In this document: positions 1 through 8,007 of the stretch, in pieces | Layout: each line of letters opens with the position of its first letter | Numbering within the stretch: position 1 is the first letter of the stretch | Source of the DNA: Actinomadura physcomitrii | GTDB lineage: Bacteria; Actinomycetota; Actinomycetes; Streptosporangiales; Streptosporangiaceae | Reading direction: 5' to 3' | Assembly (NCBI RefSeq): GCF_008923205.2 | Contig: NZ_WBMS02000032.1 | Span: 1 to 35,273, forward strand | DNA: 35,273 nucleotides | Notes under the pieces: generated by a model | What the model saw: only the letters and a program-made list of their open reading frames with translations | What the model was told of the DNA's origin: nothing | Database searches by the model: none | Made by a program: the position numbers and the translations under genes

Positions 1-1
1 C

Positions 2-117
2 CTGCTCATCGCCGACGACCATCCGGTGGTGCGCGACGGGCTGCGCGGCATGTTCACCGGGGAGCCCGGCTTCGAGGTGCTCGCCGAGGCCGCCGACGGC
101 GCCGAGGCGGTGCGGCG
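2..117 (+). pseudogene. N-terminal fragment of a LuxR/NarL-type response regulator receiver domain
   Basis: The frame starting at base 2 reads LLIADDHPVVRDGLRGMF, then FEVLAEAADGAEAV. This is the acidic pocket and first helix of a NarL/FixJ receiver domain. After about 38 residues the similarity stops in a GC-only stretch (about 110-130) and the frame turns into arginine-rich nonsense. The phospho-acceptor Asp, the conserved Thr/Lys and the DNA-binding domain are all absent. The 5' end lies outside the window. The antisense strand here is read as the tail of the next gene, which suggests that two unrelated sequences were joined at the CGG-rich stretch. The receiver identity is clear; whether the break is biological or an assembly join is not. 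Confidence 0.7.
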
Positions 118-521
118 GCGGCGCGGCGGGGAAGCGGCGGCGCGTCCGCGGCGGACGCCCCGGCGGGCGCGGCGGGCCCGGCGGGCGCGGGGCCGCCGTT
201 CTGCCGGACGCGGGCGAGTTCGCGCTGCAGCCGGCGCTTCTCCATCTCCAGGGTGGTGAGCGACTCCTCGTGCTCCTCGCGCAGGTAGCGCAGGTCGCGG
301 CGGGCGCGCAGGAGGCGCCCGGCGCCGGCGACGGTGAGCATCATGCCGACGACGAAGACGACGGCGACGGCCGCGCCGGCGAGGAAGACCTGCCATTCGT
401 TGTCGATGCCGGGGACGGCCTGGCCGAAGGCGGTGAGGTGGGACGGATCGGTGTTGTCCATGATGATCCCGGCGGCCACGACGGCGGCCGCGGCGAGCAG
501 GAGCAGTCCGATGAACGCCAT
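54..521 (-). CDS. Small membrane protein with two N-terminal helices and a coiled coil (LapA/DUF1049-like topology)
   Basis: The 155-codon gene starts at ATG 521 with a good ribosome-binding site (AGAGGAGATCTGCAC before the start). Residues 1-22 and about 37-60 are hydrophobic helices. They are followed by a charged heptad-like region (RRDLRYLREEHEESL, then EMEKRRLQREL), so it probably makes an inner-membrane hairpin with a cytoplasmic coiled coil. That topology is seen in LapA/DUF1049-like proteins, but sequence similarity cannot be judged here. The last 20-odd residues are arginine/proline-rich and are read from the strand opposite the receiver fragment, so the natural C-terminus has probably been replaced. 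It is divergent from the HAD gene at 718. No function is assigned. Confidence 0.6.
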   Translation of the reverse strand: MAFIGLLLLAAAAVVAAGIIMDNTDPSHLTAFGQAVPGIDNEWQVFLAGAAVAVVFVVGMMLTVAGAGRLLRARRDLRYLREEHEESLTTLEMEKRRLQRELARVRQNGGPAPAGPAAPAGASAADAPPLPRRAAAAPPRRRRRPRRAPRSRAPR

Positions 522-581
522 GTGCAGATCTCCTCTGCGGTGACTCCGGAGGGGGAACGGAGGTGCACCACGATGCCAGAC

Positions 582-606
582 GCGAAGCCGATCTTGTCGG
601 ATTCGC
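582..606. promoter_or_regulatory. Inverted repeat between two divergent genes
   Basis: GCGAAGCCGA and TCGGATTCGC form 10-base arms with one mismatch around a 5-base spacer. The repeat is about 60 bases upstream of the membrane-protein gene (minus) and about 110 bases upstream of the HAD gene (plus), which suits a shared operator. The rest of the 522-717 gap shows no other gene. The binding protein is unknown. Confidence 0.3.
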
Positions 607-717
607 CGTAAAGATCCAGGTCGGTGGCCTTTAGTCCGATTGGCGACCCGAGGTTGCCCGCCGAGCGCGCTGGGTAATGATCGTTGCCGTAGGCGGCGCC
701 GATTCCCGGGAGGGGCC

Positions 718-1383
718 ATGCCCTTGGAGGCCATCGTTTTCGACCTGGACGGTGTGCTGATCGACTCCGAACCGGTGTGGGAGGAGGTGCGGCGCGGCTA
801 CGTCGCGTCGCACGGCGGGCGGTGGCTGCCCGACACGCAGCAGCGGCTCATGGGCATGAGCACCGTGGAGTGGGCCCGCTACATCGCGACCGACCTCGTC
901 GACGGCGTCACCGCCGAGGAGGTCGCCTACGCGGTGATCGACGAGATGTCCCAGCGGTACGCGCGGGGCCTGCCGCTGCTGCCGGGCGCGGAGGACGCCG
1001 TCCACCGGCTCGCCGAGTACCGGCCGCTCGGGCTGGCCAGCTCGTCCCCGCGCGCGCTCATCGACCTGGTGCTCGGGCAGCTCGGGGTCGAGGGGCTGTT
1101 CCGCGCGACCCTGTCCACCGAGGAGGTCGACGCCGGCAAGCCCGCGCCGGACGGCTACCTCGCCGTCGCCGGGCAGATGGAGGTGCCGCCGGCGGACTGC
1201 GTCGCGGTCGAGGACTCCAGCAACGGCCTGCGCTCCGCGCACGCCGCCGGGATGGCGGTGGTCGCGATCCCGCGCGAGGCGCACCCGCCGGCCGACGACG
1301 CGCTCGGGCTCGCCGCGCACGTCGCGAAGGGCCTCGACGAGCTGACCCCCGCCCTGCTGGGCGGCCTGCTCGACCCCCTCTGA
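718..1383 (+). CDS. HAD-superfamily phosphatase/phosphomutase, beta-phosphoglucomutase-like subgroup
   Basis: 221 residues, the usual size for this subgroup. The HAD motifs are in order. Motif I is FDLDGVLIDS (nucleophile Asp9, acid/base Asp11). Motif II is the Ser of LASSSPRA. Motif III is the Lys in DAGKPAPDGYL, and motif IV is VEDSSNGLRSA with its Mg-binding acids. The helical cap lies between about residues 18 and 85. The enzyme should dephosphorylate or isomerise a small phosphorylated metabolite in the cytoplasm; the substrate cannot be told from sequence. ATG 718 is preceded by GGGAGGGGCC, a clear ribosome-binding site. It ends 46 bases before recQ and may be co-transcribed with it. 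Confidence 0.88.
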   Translation: MPLEAIVFDLDGVLIDSEPVWEEVRRGYVASHGGRWLPDTQQRLMGMSTVEWARYIATDLVDGVTAEEVAYAVIDEMSQRYARGLPLLPGAEDAVHRLAEYRPLGLASSSPRALIDLVLGQLGVEGLFRATLSTEEVDAGKPAPDGYLAVAGQMEVPPADCVAVEDSSNGLRSAHAAGMAVVAIPREAHPPADDALGLAAHVAKGLDELTPALLGGLLDPL

Positions 1384-1429
1384 CCCCATCCCGGGGACGG
1401 TTGTCGGCGGGCGCGCATAGCATGGGCCG

Positions 1430-3280
1430 ATGGCCTCCCCCGAGCTCCCCGACTTCCCCGAGACCCCGGAGACTTTGGACACGCTGCGCCGCGTGTTCGG
1501 GTACGACGCGTTCCGGGACGGGCAGCGGGAGATCATCGAGCACGTCGTCGCGGGCGGGGACGCGCTGGTCCTGATGCCGACCGGCGGCGGCAAGTCGCTG
1601 TGCTACCAGATCCCGTCGCTGGTCCGGAAGGGCACCGGCGTCGTGATCTCGCCGCTGATCGCGCTCATGCAGGACCAGGTGGACGCGCTGCGCGCGCTCG
1701 GCGTCAACGCCGGCTTCCTCAACTCCACGCAGGACCTCGACGAGCGCCGCGTCGTGGAGGCCCAGTTCCTCGCGGGCGAGCTCGACCTGCTCTACCTCGC
1801 GCCGGAGCGGCTGCGCGTCCCGGCGGCCGTCGAGCTGCTCGACCGGGGCGACGTCGCGCTGTTCGCGATCGACGAGGCGCACTGCGTGTCGCAGTGGGGG
1901 CACGACTTCCGGCCCGACTACCTGATGCTGTCCGGCCTGCACGAGCGCTGGCCGGACGTGCCGCGCATCGCGCTGACCGCGACCGCGACGGAGGCGACCC
2001 GCGCCGAGATCGCGTCCCGGCTCCGGCTGGAGGACGCCCGGCACTTCGTCGCGAGCTTCGACCGCCCGAACATCCAGTACCGGATCGAGCCGAAGACCGA
2101 CGCGAAGCGGCAGCTCCTCCGGCTGCTGCAGACCGAGCACAAGGGCGACGCGGGCATCGTGTACTGCCTGTCCCGCAACTCGGTCGAGAAGCACGCCGCG
2201 TTCCTCACCGAGAACGGCATCGAGGCCCTGCCGTACCACGCGGGCCTGGACGCGCGGACGCGCGCCGCGAACCAGGCGCGGTTCCTGCGCGAGGACGGCC
2301 TCGTCATCGTCGCGACGATCGCGTTCGGCATGGGCATCGACAAACCGGACGTCCGGTTCGTCGCGCACCTCGACCTGCCCAAGTCCGTCGAGGGCTACTA
2401 CCAGGAGACGGGACGCGCCGGCCGCGACGGCCTGCCGTCCACGGCCTGGCTCGCCTACGGCCTCCAGGACGTCGTCAACCTCCGCAAGATGATCGACGCC
2501 GGGGAGGGCGACGCGGCGTTCCGCCACCGCCAGTCCCTGCACCTGGACGCGATGCTGGCGCTGTGCGAGACCGTCGAGTGCCGCCGCGTCCGGCTGCTGG
2601 ACTACTTCGGGCAGTCCGGGGAGCCGTGCGGCAACTGCGACACGTGCCTGTCCCCGCCAGAGACGTGGGACGCGACCGTCCCGGCGCAGAAGGTGCTGTC
2701 GGTGATCGTCCGGCTGGAGCGGGAGCGGCGGCAGAAGTTCGGCGCCGGGCACATCATCGACATCCTGCTCGGCAAGAAGAACGCCAAGGTCATCCAGTTC
2801 GACCACGACGCGCTGAAGTCGTTCGGGATCGGCGCGGAGCTGCGCGAGGCGGAGTGGCGCGGGGTCGTCCGGCAGCTGCTCGCGCAGGGGCTCGTCGCGG
2901 TCGAGAGCGACCACGGCACGCTCGTCCTGACCGAGGCGAGCGCGGGCGTCCTGCGCGGCGAGCGCAAGGTGGCGATGCGCCGCGAACCCGAGCGGACCCC
3001 GGCGAAGGCGGCGAAGGCCGCCAAGGAGCGCAAGGCGCCCGTCGAGCTGCCCGCCGAGGCGGCGCCGCTGTTCGAGCGGCTGCGCGCCTGGCGCGCCGCC
3101 ACCGCCAAGGAGCAGGGCGTCCCCGCCTACGTGATCTTCCATGACGCGACGCTCCGCGAGATCGCGACGGCGCGGCCGTCGTCCCTCGCCGAGCTGGGCA
3201 AGGTCAGCGGCGTCGGCGAGAACAAGCTGGCCAAGTACGGCGAGCAGGTCCTGGAGACCCTCGCCGAAGCGCTCGACTGA
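1430..3280 (+). CDS. recQ: ATP-dependent DNA helicase RecQ
   Basis: A full-length 616-residue RecQ, a 3'-5' helicase that unwinds recombination and stalled-fork intermediates. Visible features are Walker A (TGGGKS, 51-56), the DEAH box (148-151) followed by CVSQWGHDFRPDY, the motif VI arginine region QETGRAGRDG (326-334), and four zinc-binding cysteines (Cys384, 400, 403, 406). A winged-helix RQC region follows. A C-terminal HRDC domain at about 540-616 (LFERLRAWR, then LGKVSGVGENKLAKYG) binds DNA. A lysine/alanine-rich linker lies between RQC and HRDC. The ATG at 1430 is the only in-frame start near the conserved N-terminus. No SOS box is seen in its 46-base leader. Confidence 0.95.
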   Translation: MASPELPDFPETPETLDTLRRVFGYDAFRDGQREIIEHVVAGGDALVLMPTGGGKSLCYQIPSLVRKGTGVVISPLIALMQDQVDALRALGVNAGFLNSTQDLDERRVVEAQFLAGELDLLYLAPERLRVPAAVELLDRGDVALFAIDEAHCVSQWGHDFRPDYLMLSGLHERWPDVPRIALTATATEATRAEIASRLRLEDARHFVASFDRPNIQYRIEPKTDAKRQLLRLLQTEHKGDAGIVYCLSRNSVEKHAAFLTENGIEALPYHAGLDARTRAANQARFLREDGLVIVATIAFGMGIDKPDVRFVAHLDLPKSVEGYYQETGRAGRDGLPSTAWLAYGLQDVVNLRKMIDAGEGDAAFRHRQSLHLDAMLALCETVECRRVRLLDYFGQSGEPCGNCDTCLSPPETWDATVPAQKVLSVIVRLERERRQKFGAGHIIDILLGKKNAKVIQFDHDALKSFGIGAELREAEWRGVVRQLLAQGLVAVESDHGTLVLTEASAGVLRGERKVAMRREPERTPAKAAKAAKERKAPVELPAEAAPLFERLRAWRAATAKEQGVPAYVIFHDATLREIATARPSSLAELGKVSGVGENKLAKYGEQVLETLAEALD

Positions 3281-3383
3281 CCGGCGCGCAGCAGGACCGG
3301 TCGGGAGACCCGCAGCCGATTCCCAGGGTTCTCCCAGGATCCGGCACGGACTTCTGCCAGCCGCCCCCGCTTCAATGGTCCCC

Positions 3384-3920
3384 ATGCGAACCAACAGGAA
3401 GACCATCGCCGCCGGGGCCGGCGCCGCCGGACTGCTCGGGCTCGGCCTGTACCTCGCCGTCCCCGCCGCCGCGAACTCCGCCCCGTCCCCCTCCCCCTCC
3501 GCGACGAGCGCCGCGCCGAAGGCGCACCCCGGCCACGGCAAGCGCCTGGCCCCGCTGCGCCGCGTCCGCGGCGTGCACGGCGAGGCCACCGTCCGCACCA
3601 AGAACGGCTTCCGCCTCGCCGACTGGCAGCGCGGCAAGATCACCGGCATCTCCGGGTCGTCGCTGACCGTCCGCAGCGCCGACGGCGCCACCTGGACCTG
3701 GACCACCAACGGCGACACCCGCGTCCGCAAGGACGGCGGCAAGTCGTCGGTGTCCGCGCTGAGCAACGGCGCGCAGGTGTTCGTGCTCGGCGAGCGGTCC
3801 GGCAACACCCGCACCGCCAAGCTCGTCCGCGCGCCGACGACGCGCGCCCCCCCCGGCGGCCGGGCGGCCCCCCCCGGGGCCGCCGGGCCGCGCGGCGGTT
3901 CAGCGCCGCGCGGAAGGTAG
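3384..3920 (+). CDS. Secreted DUF5666-like small protein
   Basis: The product is about 178 residues. It has a twin-Lys/Arg start (MRTNRKT), a hydrophobic signal segment to about residue 30 (VPAAAN) and a Ser/Pro-rich linker. A compact beta-rich domain follows (GKITGISGSSLTV, then WTWTTNGDTRV, then NGAQVFVLG), which matches the OB-like repeat of DUF5666 proteins found outside actinobacterial cells. An ATG at 3375 is an alternative start; neither has a strong ribosome-binding site. The last 30 residues (after LVRAP) are low-complexity and read through two C8 runs and a strong hairpin, so the true stop may be earlier if a base has been miscalled. It lies just upstream of a two-component pair, for which it may be a sensor partner or target; this is inference from position. 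Confidence 0.65.
   Translation: MRTNRKTIAAGAGAAGLLGLGLYLAVPAAANSAPSPSPSATSAAPKAHPGHGKRLAPLRRVRGVHGEATVRTKNGFRLADWQRGKITGISGSSLTVRSADGATWTWTTNGDTRVRKDGGKSSVSALSNGAQVFVLGERSGNTRTAKLVRAPTTRAPPGGRAAPPGAAGPRGGSAPRGR
3857..3913 (+). terminator. Two consecutive GC-only hairpins at the end of the DUF5666-like gene
   Basis: 3857-3871 pairs with 3876-3890 (15-bp stem, one mismatch, 4-base loop). 3888-3897 pairs perfectly with 3904-3913 (10 bp, 6-base loop). No T-tract follows, which is common for actinomycete terminators. They lie before the response-regulator gene at 3980 and overlap the 3' end of the upstream reading frame. Confidence 0.55.
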
Positions 3921-3979
3921 TTTCGAGGCAGGACGGCGGCCGGGCGCGGTGCCCGGCCGGAGGCCGACAGCGGGAGCGG

Positions 3980-4654
3980 ATGAGCGAGAACCGGCGGGTG
4001 CTCGTCGTGGACGACGAGGCCAACATCCGCGACCTCATCGAGGTCGCGCTGCGCTTCCACGGCTTCGCCACCGTCACGGCGGCGACCGGGGAGGACGCGC
4101 TGCGCGCCGCCGCCGGCGAGCGGCCCGACCTCGTCCTGCTGGACGTCATGCTCCCCGACCTCGACGGGTTCGAGGTGTGCCGGCGGCTCCGCGCGGGCGG
4201 CGACCAGGTCCCGGTGATCTTCCTGACCGCGAAGGACACCCCGTCCGACACGGTCACCGGGCTCACCCTCGGCGGCGACGACTACGTCACCAAGCCGTTC
4301 TCGATCGAGGCGCTGATCGCCCGGGTGCGGGCGGTGCTGCGGCGCGCCGCGCCGCCCGCCGGCGGGGTGCTGCGCGTCGCCGACCTGGAACTGGACGAGG
4401 GCCAGTGGACGGTCCGCCGCGGCGGCGTCGAGGTCGACCTGTCCCCGACCGAGTTCCGGCTGCTCGCCCACCTGATGCGCAACGCCGGCATGGTGCTGTC
4501 GCGCGCGCAGCTCCTGGAGAGCGTCTGGGGCTGGGACCACGGCAACCCGCAGGTCGTCGAGACCTACATCAGCTACCTGCGGCGCAAGCTCGACCCGCTG
4601 GGCACGCCGCTGATCCACACCCAGCGCGGCGTCGGGTACGCGCTGCGCCCATGA
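3980..4654 (+). CDS. OmpR/PhoB-family response regulator
   Basis: 224 residues with the standard layout. The receiver domain (1-118) has the acidic pocket Asp11/Asp12, phospho-acceptor Asp55 in LLDVMLPD, switch Thr83 and Lys105 (TKPF). A winged-helix DNA-binding domain (about 128-222) ends in TYISYLRRKLDPLGTPLI and the GVGYALRP signature. GGGAGCGG precedes ATG 3980. The stop overlaps the start of the downstream histidine kinase (ATGA at 4651-4654), so the two are translationally coupled and form one signalling pair. The signal and regulon are not deducible. Confidence 0.94.
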   Translation: MSENRRVLVVDDEANIRDLIEVALRFHGFATVTAATGEDALRAAAGERPDLVLLDVMLPDLDGFEVCRRLRAGGDQVPVIFLTAKDTPSDTVTGLTLGGDDYVTKPFSIEALIARVRAVLRRAAPPAGGVLRVADLELDEGQWTVRRGGVEVDLSPTEFRLLAHLMRNAGMVLSRAQLLESVWGWDHGNPQVVETYISYLRRKLDPLGTPLIHTQRGVGYALRP

Positions 4655-6018
4655 CGCTGAACGCCCGGCTGCTCGCCGGCCTGCTCGCCGTCACCCTCGC
4701 CGGGCTGACGATCACCGGGCTGGTCAGCGCGCTCGTCCTGCACGGCTACCTGATGCACCGGGTGGACGGGCAGCTCCAGGCCACCCGCGACCGGGCGATC
4801 GCCCGGCTGGTGCGCCCCGGGCTGCCCGAGCAGGGGGTGGCGCCGGCCCGGTTCGTCGTGCTCGCGGTCGGGCCGAACGGGCGGGTCCGGGTGCTCAGCG
4901 GCGACGCGCCCGCGCCGGACCGCGCGGTCAGCGAGGTCGAGCAGCTCGGCACCGCCGGCCTCGCCGCCCGCGCCCGGTCGCTCGAACCGTTCTCCCTGCC
5001 CGGCCTGCGCGCCGTCGCCCGGCCCTGGCGCAACGGCACCGTCGTCGTCGCGTCCCCGTTGGACGAGATCCACGCGGCCGTCCGCAACCTGGTCCTCACC
5101 GAGGTCGCGACCGGTGCGCTGCTGCTCGCCATGCTGACGCTGCTCGGCCGGTGGCTGATCCACCGCGGCCTCCTGCCGCTGGACCGGATGGCCGCCACCG
5201 CGCAGGCGATCACCGCGGGCGGCGACCTGCGCGCCCGCATGCCCGGCCCCGGCCACCGCACCGAGACCGCCCGGCTCGCGACCGCCATCAACGTCATGCT
5301 CGACCGGATCGAGCAGGCGTTCTGGGCGCGCAGCCGCTCCGAGGCGCGCGTCCGCGAGTTCGCCGCCGACGCCTCGCACGAGCTGCGCACCCCGCTGACC
5401 ACCATCCAGGGCTACGCCGAGCTGTACCGGCACGGCGCCCTCGGCCCGGACGAGCTGCCCGACGCGATGCGCCGCATCGAGGACGAGGCCGGGCGGATGA
5501 ACCGGCTGGTCACCGACCTCCTCGAACTCGCCCGCCTGGACCGGGAGGCCGCCGTGCAGCCCGCGCCGACCGACCTCGTCGCGCTGGCCAGGGACGCGGT
5601 GGCGGACGCGACCGCCGCCGCGCCCGGCCATCCCGTCCGGCTGGAGGCGCCCGCCGAGCTGGTCGCGACCGTCGACGAGGCCCGTATCCGGCAGGTCTTC
5701 GCGAACCTGCTCGCCAACGTCGCCGCGCACACCCCGCCCGGCACGCCCGCGACGGTCCGGCTCGCGCCCGGCGTCATCGAGGTCGCCGACGAGGGCCCCG
5801 GCATGGCACCGCAGGACGCGGCGCGCGCGTTCGAGCGCTTCCACCGCGCCGAGCAGGGCAGCACCGGCACCGGCCTGGGCCTGCCGATCGTCGCCGCCAT
5901 CGCGGCGGCCCACGGCGGGCGCGCCGAACTGCTGTCCCGCCCGTCCGGCGGGACGATCGTCCGCATCACCCTTCCAGAAGCGCCACCCGCAGACCACATG
6001 ACCGGGCAGGTCAGGTGA
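4651..6018 (+). CDS. Membrane sensor histidine kinase, partner of the OmpR-type regulator
   Basis: 455 residues. It has a transmembrane segment at about 8-30, a sensor loop of about 110 residues outside the membrane, and a second membrane segment at about 146-166. A HAMP linker follows to about 225. The HisKA box DASHELRTPLT carries phospho-accepting His243. The HATPase domain has N-box NLLANVAAHT (352-361), G1 VADEGPGMAP (Asp380), the F-box and G2 GTGLGLPIVAAI. The kinase should autophosphorylate and pass phosphate to Asp55 of the regulator it overlaps. The final residues (HMTGQVR) are encoded by the first copy of a 17-bp tandem repeat that also carries its stop. Confidence 0.94.
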   Translation: MTLNARLLAGLLAVTLAGLTITGLVSALVLHGYLMHRVDGQLQATRDRAIARLVRPGLPEQGVAPARFVVLAVGPNGRVRVLSGDAPAPDRAVSEVEQLGTAGLAARARSLEPFSLPGLRAVARPWRNGTVVVASPLDEIHAAVRNLVLTEVATGALLLAMLTLLGRWLIHRGLLPLDRMAATAQAITAGGDLRARMPGPGHRTETARLATAINVMLDRIEQAFWARSRSEARVREFAADASHELRTPLTTIQGYAELYRHGALGPDELPDAMRRIEDEAGRMNRLVTDLLELARLDREAAVQPAPTDLVALARDAVADATAAAPGHPVRLEAPAELVATVDEARIRQVFANLLANVAAHTPPGTPATVRLAPGVIEVADEGPGMAPQDAARAFERFHRAEQGSTGTGLGLPIVAAIAAAHGGRAELLSRPSGGTIVRITLPEAPPADHMTGQVR

Positions 6019-6051
6019 CCGGGCAGGTCAGGTGACCGGGCAGGTCAGGTG
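6001..6051. repeat. Three tandem copies of a 17-bp unit carrying stop codons in every frame
   Basis: The unit accgggcaggtcaggtg occurs exactly three times (6001-6017, 6018-6034, 6035-6051), then a partial accgg. Each unit junction contains TGA on the plus strand and TCA (TGA on minus). Because 17 is not a multiple of 3, three copies place a stop in all three frames of both strands. The kinase stop (6016-6018) and the convergent glycosidase-like gene stop (6045-6047) both fall inside. Confidence 0.95.
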
Positions 6052-6878
6052 ACCGGCGACTCCCAGGCCGCCTTCCAGGTCGCCGGGCCGACGATCCCGT
6101 CCACCCCGAGGCCCTTCTCCCGCTGGAACGCGCGGCACACCTCCTCCGACGCCGGACCGTACGCGCCGTCCACGGTGATGGACCAGCCGCGCGCCTTCAT
6201 CCGCGACTGCCACGTCCGCACGTCGTCGCCGCGCATGACGGGCGGCTGCGTGATGTACCGGCCGGGCCACGCCGGAGCGTGCGGCGCGGACGCCCCGCCC
6301 GCCTTCCACTGCCCGTAGTCGTCGTGGACGGCCCGGTCGCAGTCGACGCCCACGCCGTTGATCTTGTGGTCGTTGGAGTACTGCTGGAGCTGCGCGCGCG
6401 AGTCCCAGTTCCCGCCCGACCACGCGTACGTCTGCCAGCCGAACGTGATCTTCTTGGCGTCGAAAGCCCGCTTGACCGGCCAGTACCCGCCGTACAGGCC
6501 CACCCGTCCGCGCCCGAGGACGGACGCCGCGCCGTCCGCGTACGCGTTGATCGCCGCCTGCTGCTGCGGCGTCGCGTCGAAGTCGACCGCGAAGTAGATC
6601 GGCCGGTCCGCGGGCATCCCGCACGCCTTCGCCTGGGCCGCGGCGTCCCGTGCGTCCGCGACGCCGCCGTCCCGCCCCGACAGCGCCCGCGACGCCGTGC
6701 TCTCCCACACCACGACCAGCCACAGGCCGGCCGCCGACAGCTCCCGCGCCTCCGCCGCCGTCAGGTTCTTGCCGGTCGTGTCATGCGACAGGTACCGGCA
6801 GACGAACTTCGCCCCCGCTTCCCGCAGCGCGGACGCACCCGGACGTCCCCACGCGTAGTCGACACCGAACACGCTCAT
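6045..6878 (-). CDS. Glycoside-hydrolase-like protein (DUF1906/Rv2525c-like) with peptidoglycan-binding domain
   Basis: 277 residues. The N-terminal 200 or so match the Rv2525c-like, GH25-related TIM barrel: it begins MSVFGVDYAWG and continues with FVCRYLSH, WLVVVWES, IYFAVDFDA, GLYGGYWPV, TYAWSGGNW, and LQQYSND then GVDCDRAV. The C-terminal 60 residues form a PG_binding_1 domain (VRTWQSRM, then VDGAYGPASEEVCRAFQ, then VDGIVGPATW). It probably acts on the cell wall. No signal peptide is visible; for Rv2525c-type proteins export is through Tat, but no twin-arginine leader is present here, so the export route is unclear. ATG 6878 follows GGGACGACGGG. The gene converges on the histidine kinase, separated by the 17-bp repeats. 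Confidence 0.85.
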   Translation of the reverse strand: MSVFGVDYAWGRPGASALREAGAKFVCRYLSHDTTGKNLTAAEARELSAAGLWLVVVWESTASRALSGRDGGVADARDAAAQAKACGMPADRPIYFAVDFDATPQQQAAINAYADGAASVLGRGRVGLYGGYWPVKRAFDAKKITFGWQTYAWSGGNWDSRAQLQQYSNDHKINGVGVDCDRAVHDDYGQWKAGGASAPHAPAWPGRYITQPPVMRGDDVRTWQSRMKARGWSITVDGAYGPASEEVCRAFQREKGLGVDGIVGPATWKAAWESPVT

Positions 6879-7305
6879 CCCGTCGTCCCTTCACCGGAGT
6901 CCATGGGAGGCCAGGCAACAACCCGCGAACCGCCGCGACCACCGATGTTCCGCGTTGTTCAGCGCATCGCCGCCGAAACGCCGCATCGGGCACCGCGCGT
7001 CCGTCATCTTCTGGCGATTCTTTGGTGAAGCGACGTGAAACTGGACAGTGACCTAAGACACATGCGGAGTTATGATCGCTTCGAGGCCAGCGACACTACG
7101 GGTCTCCGCAGTTACTGGGCGCATCTGACGCGCGTCCACCTCGCGCCAGATGCACGGCATGACGGTGAGGTCGGACCAGCATGCGGCTAGGCGAGTCCCT
7201 GTCCCGCCGGTGCGGCCTTTCCGAACGTCTGTTCCCGCGTTCCCCCGTCCGTCCCCGCCTGCTCCCGAGCAAGCCGCGACGGGGGGACTCCAGCGAGGAG
7301 GCAAC
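6879..7305. other. 427-base intergenic region with a candidate promoter for the transporter gene
   Basis: No convincing reading frame is seen here. The centre (about 6900-7090) is less GC-rich than the flanks. TATGAT at 7071-7076 resembles a -10 box but has no good -35 partner. Both flanking genes read outward, so their promoters must lie here. GAGGAGG just before 7306 is the transporter's ribosome-binding site. Confidence 0.35.
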
Positions 7306-7941
7306 ATGACCTACGTCGAGCAAGAGTCCACTCCTCAGACCCCGCCCGCGGTCGCCGACCCCGCCCCGCTCGGGCTGGCCGCGTTCGCCCTCACCACGTT
7401 CCTTCTCTCCGCCAAGAACGCCCAGTGGACGGACGGCACCGACGCGTGGCTCGGCTTCGCGCTCGGCTACGGCGGCCTCGTCCAGCTCCTCGCCGGGATG
7501 TGGGAGTTCCGCAACCGCAACGTGTTCGGTTCGACCGCCTTCTCCACCTACGGCGGCTTCTGGATCGGGCTCGGCCTCTACATCCTGCTCGTCGCGAAGG
7601 AGGGCAACGCCGACCAGGTCGCCAACGACCTCGGCTGGATCCTGCTCGCCTTCGCGATCTTCAACACGTACATGCTCCTGTGGAGCACGCAGGTGAACCT
7701 CGCCGTCTTCGGCGTCTTCCTCACCCTGGAGATCACCGAGATCGTGCTGTTCATCGGGAACTTCTCCACCAACGAGACGACGATCAAGATCGGCGGTTAC
7801 ATCGGGGTGATCACCGCGCTGGTCGCCTGGTACACCTCCGCCGCGGGCGTGATCAACGGCATGCTCGGCCGGGTCGCGCTGTTCGTCGGCAAGCCGCTGT
7901 TCAACCTCACCCCGACCCAGCCCCCCGCCGGCCAGCTCTGA
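7306..7941 (+). CDS. Acetate uptake transporter family membrane protein (AceTr; GPR1/FUN34/SatP)
   Basis: 211 residues with six hydrophobic segments. The family signature at the start of the first helix is DPAPLGLAAFALT (18-30; NPAPLGL in SatP). Further family features are GYGGLVQLLAGMWEFRNRN, TYGGFWIGLGL and FNTYMLLWS. Family members are small hexameric channels that take up acetate/succinate with protons. The start at 7306 is fixed by the GAGGAGG ribosome-binding site seven bases upstream. The gene stands alone and is followed by a strong hairpin shared with the convergent 43-codon gene. Confidence 0.92.
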   Translation: MTYVEQESTPQTPPAVADPAPLGLAAFALTTFLLSAKNAQWTDGTDAWLGFALGYGGLVQLLAGMWEFRNRNVFGSTAFSTYGGFWIGLGLYILLVAKEGNADQVANDLGWILLAFAIFNTYMLLWSTQVNLAVFGVFLTLEITEIVLFIGNFSTNETTIKIGGYIGVITALVAWYTSAAGVINGMLGRVALFVGKPLFNLTPTQPPAGQL

Positions 7942-7971
7942 CCCGACCGGCACCCATCCGACAGGCACAGG

Positions 7972-8001
7972 AGGCCCCTCGCGCATTCGCGCGGGGGGCC
8001 T
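7972..8001. terminator. Terminator hairpin shared by convergent genes
   Basis: AGGCCCCTCGCGC pairs with GCGCGGGGGGCCT (13-bp stem, one mismatch) around the loop ATTC. It sits 31 bases after the transporter stop and 7 bases after the stop of the 43-codon gene on the other strand, so it can terminate both. Confidence 0.75.
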
Positions 8002-8007
8002 TCGCCG

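Noticed and set aside
1058..4618. Open frame of 1186 codons antisense to HAD, recQ and the regulator gene
   Set aside because: It is the usual GC-rich shadow frame; the plus strand carries complete, motif-rich genes and the antisense product is low-complexity Arg/Gly/Leu text.
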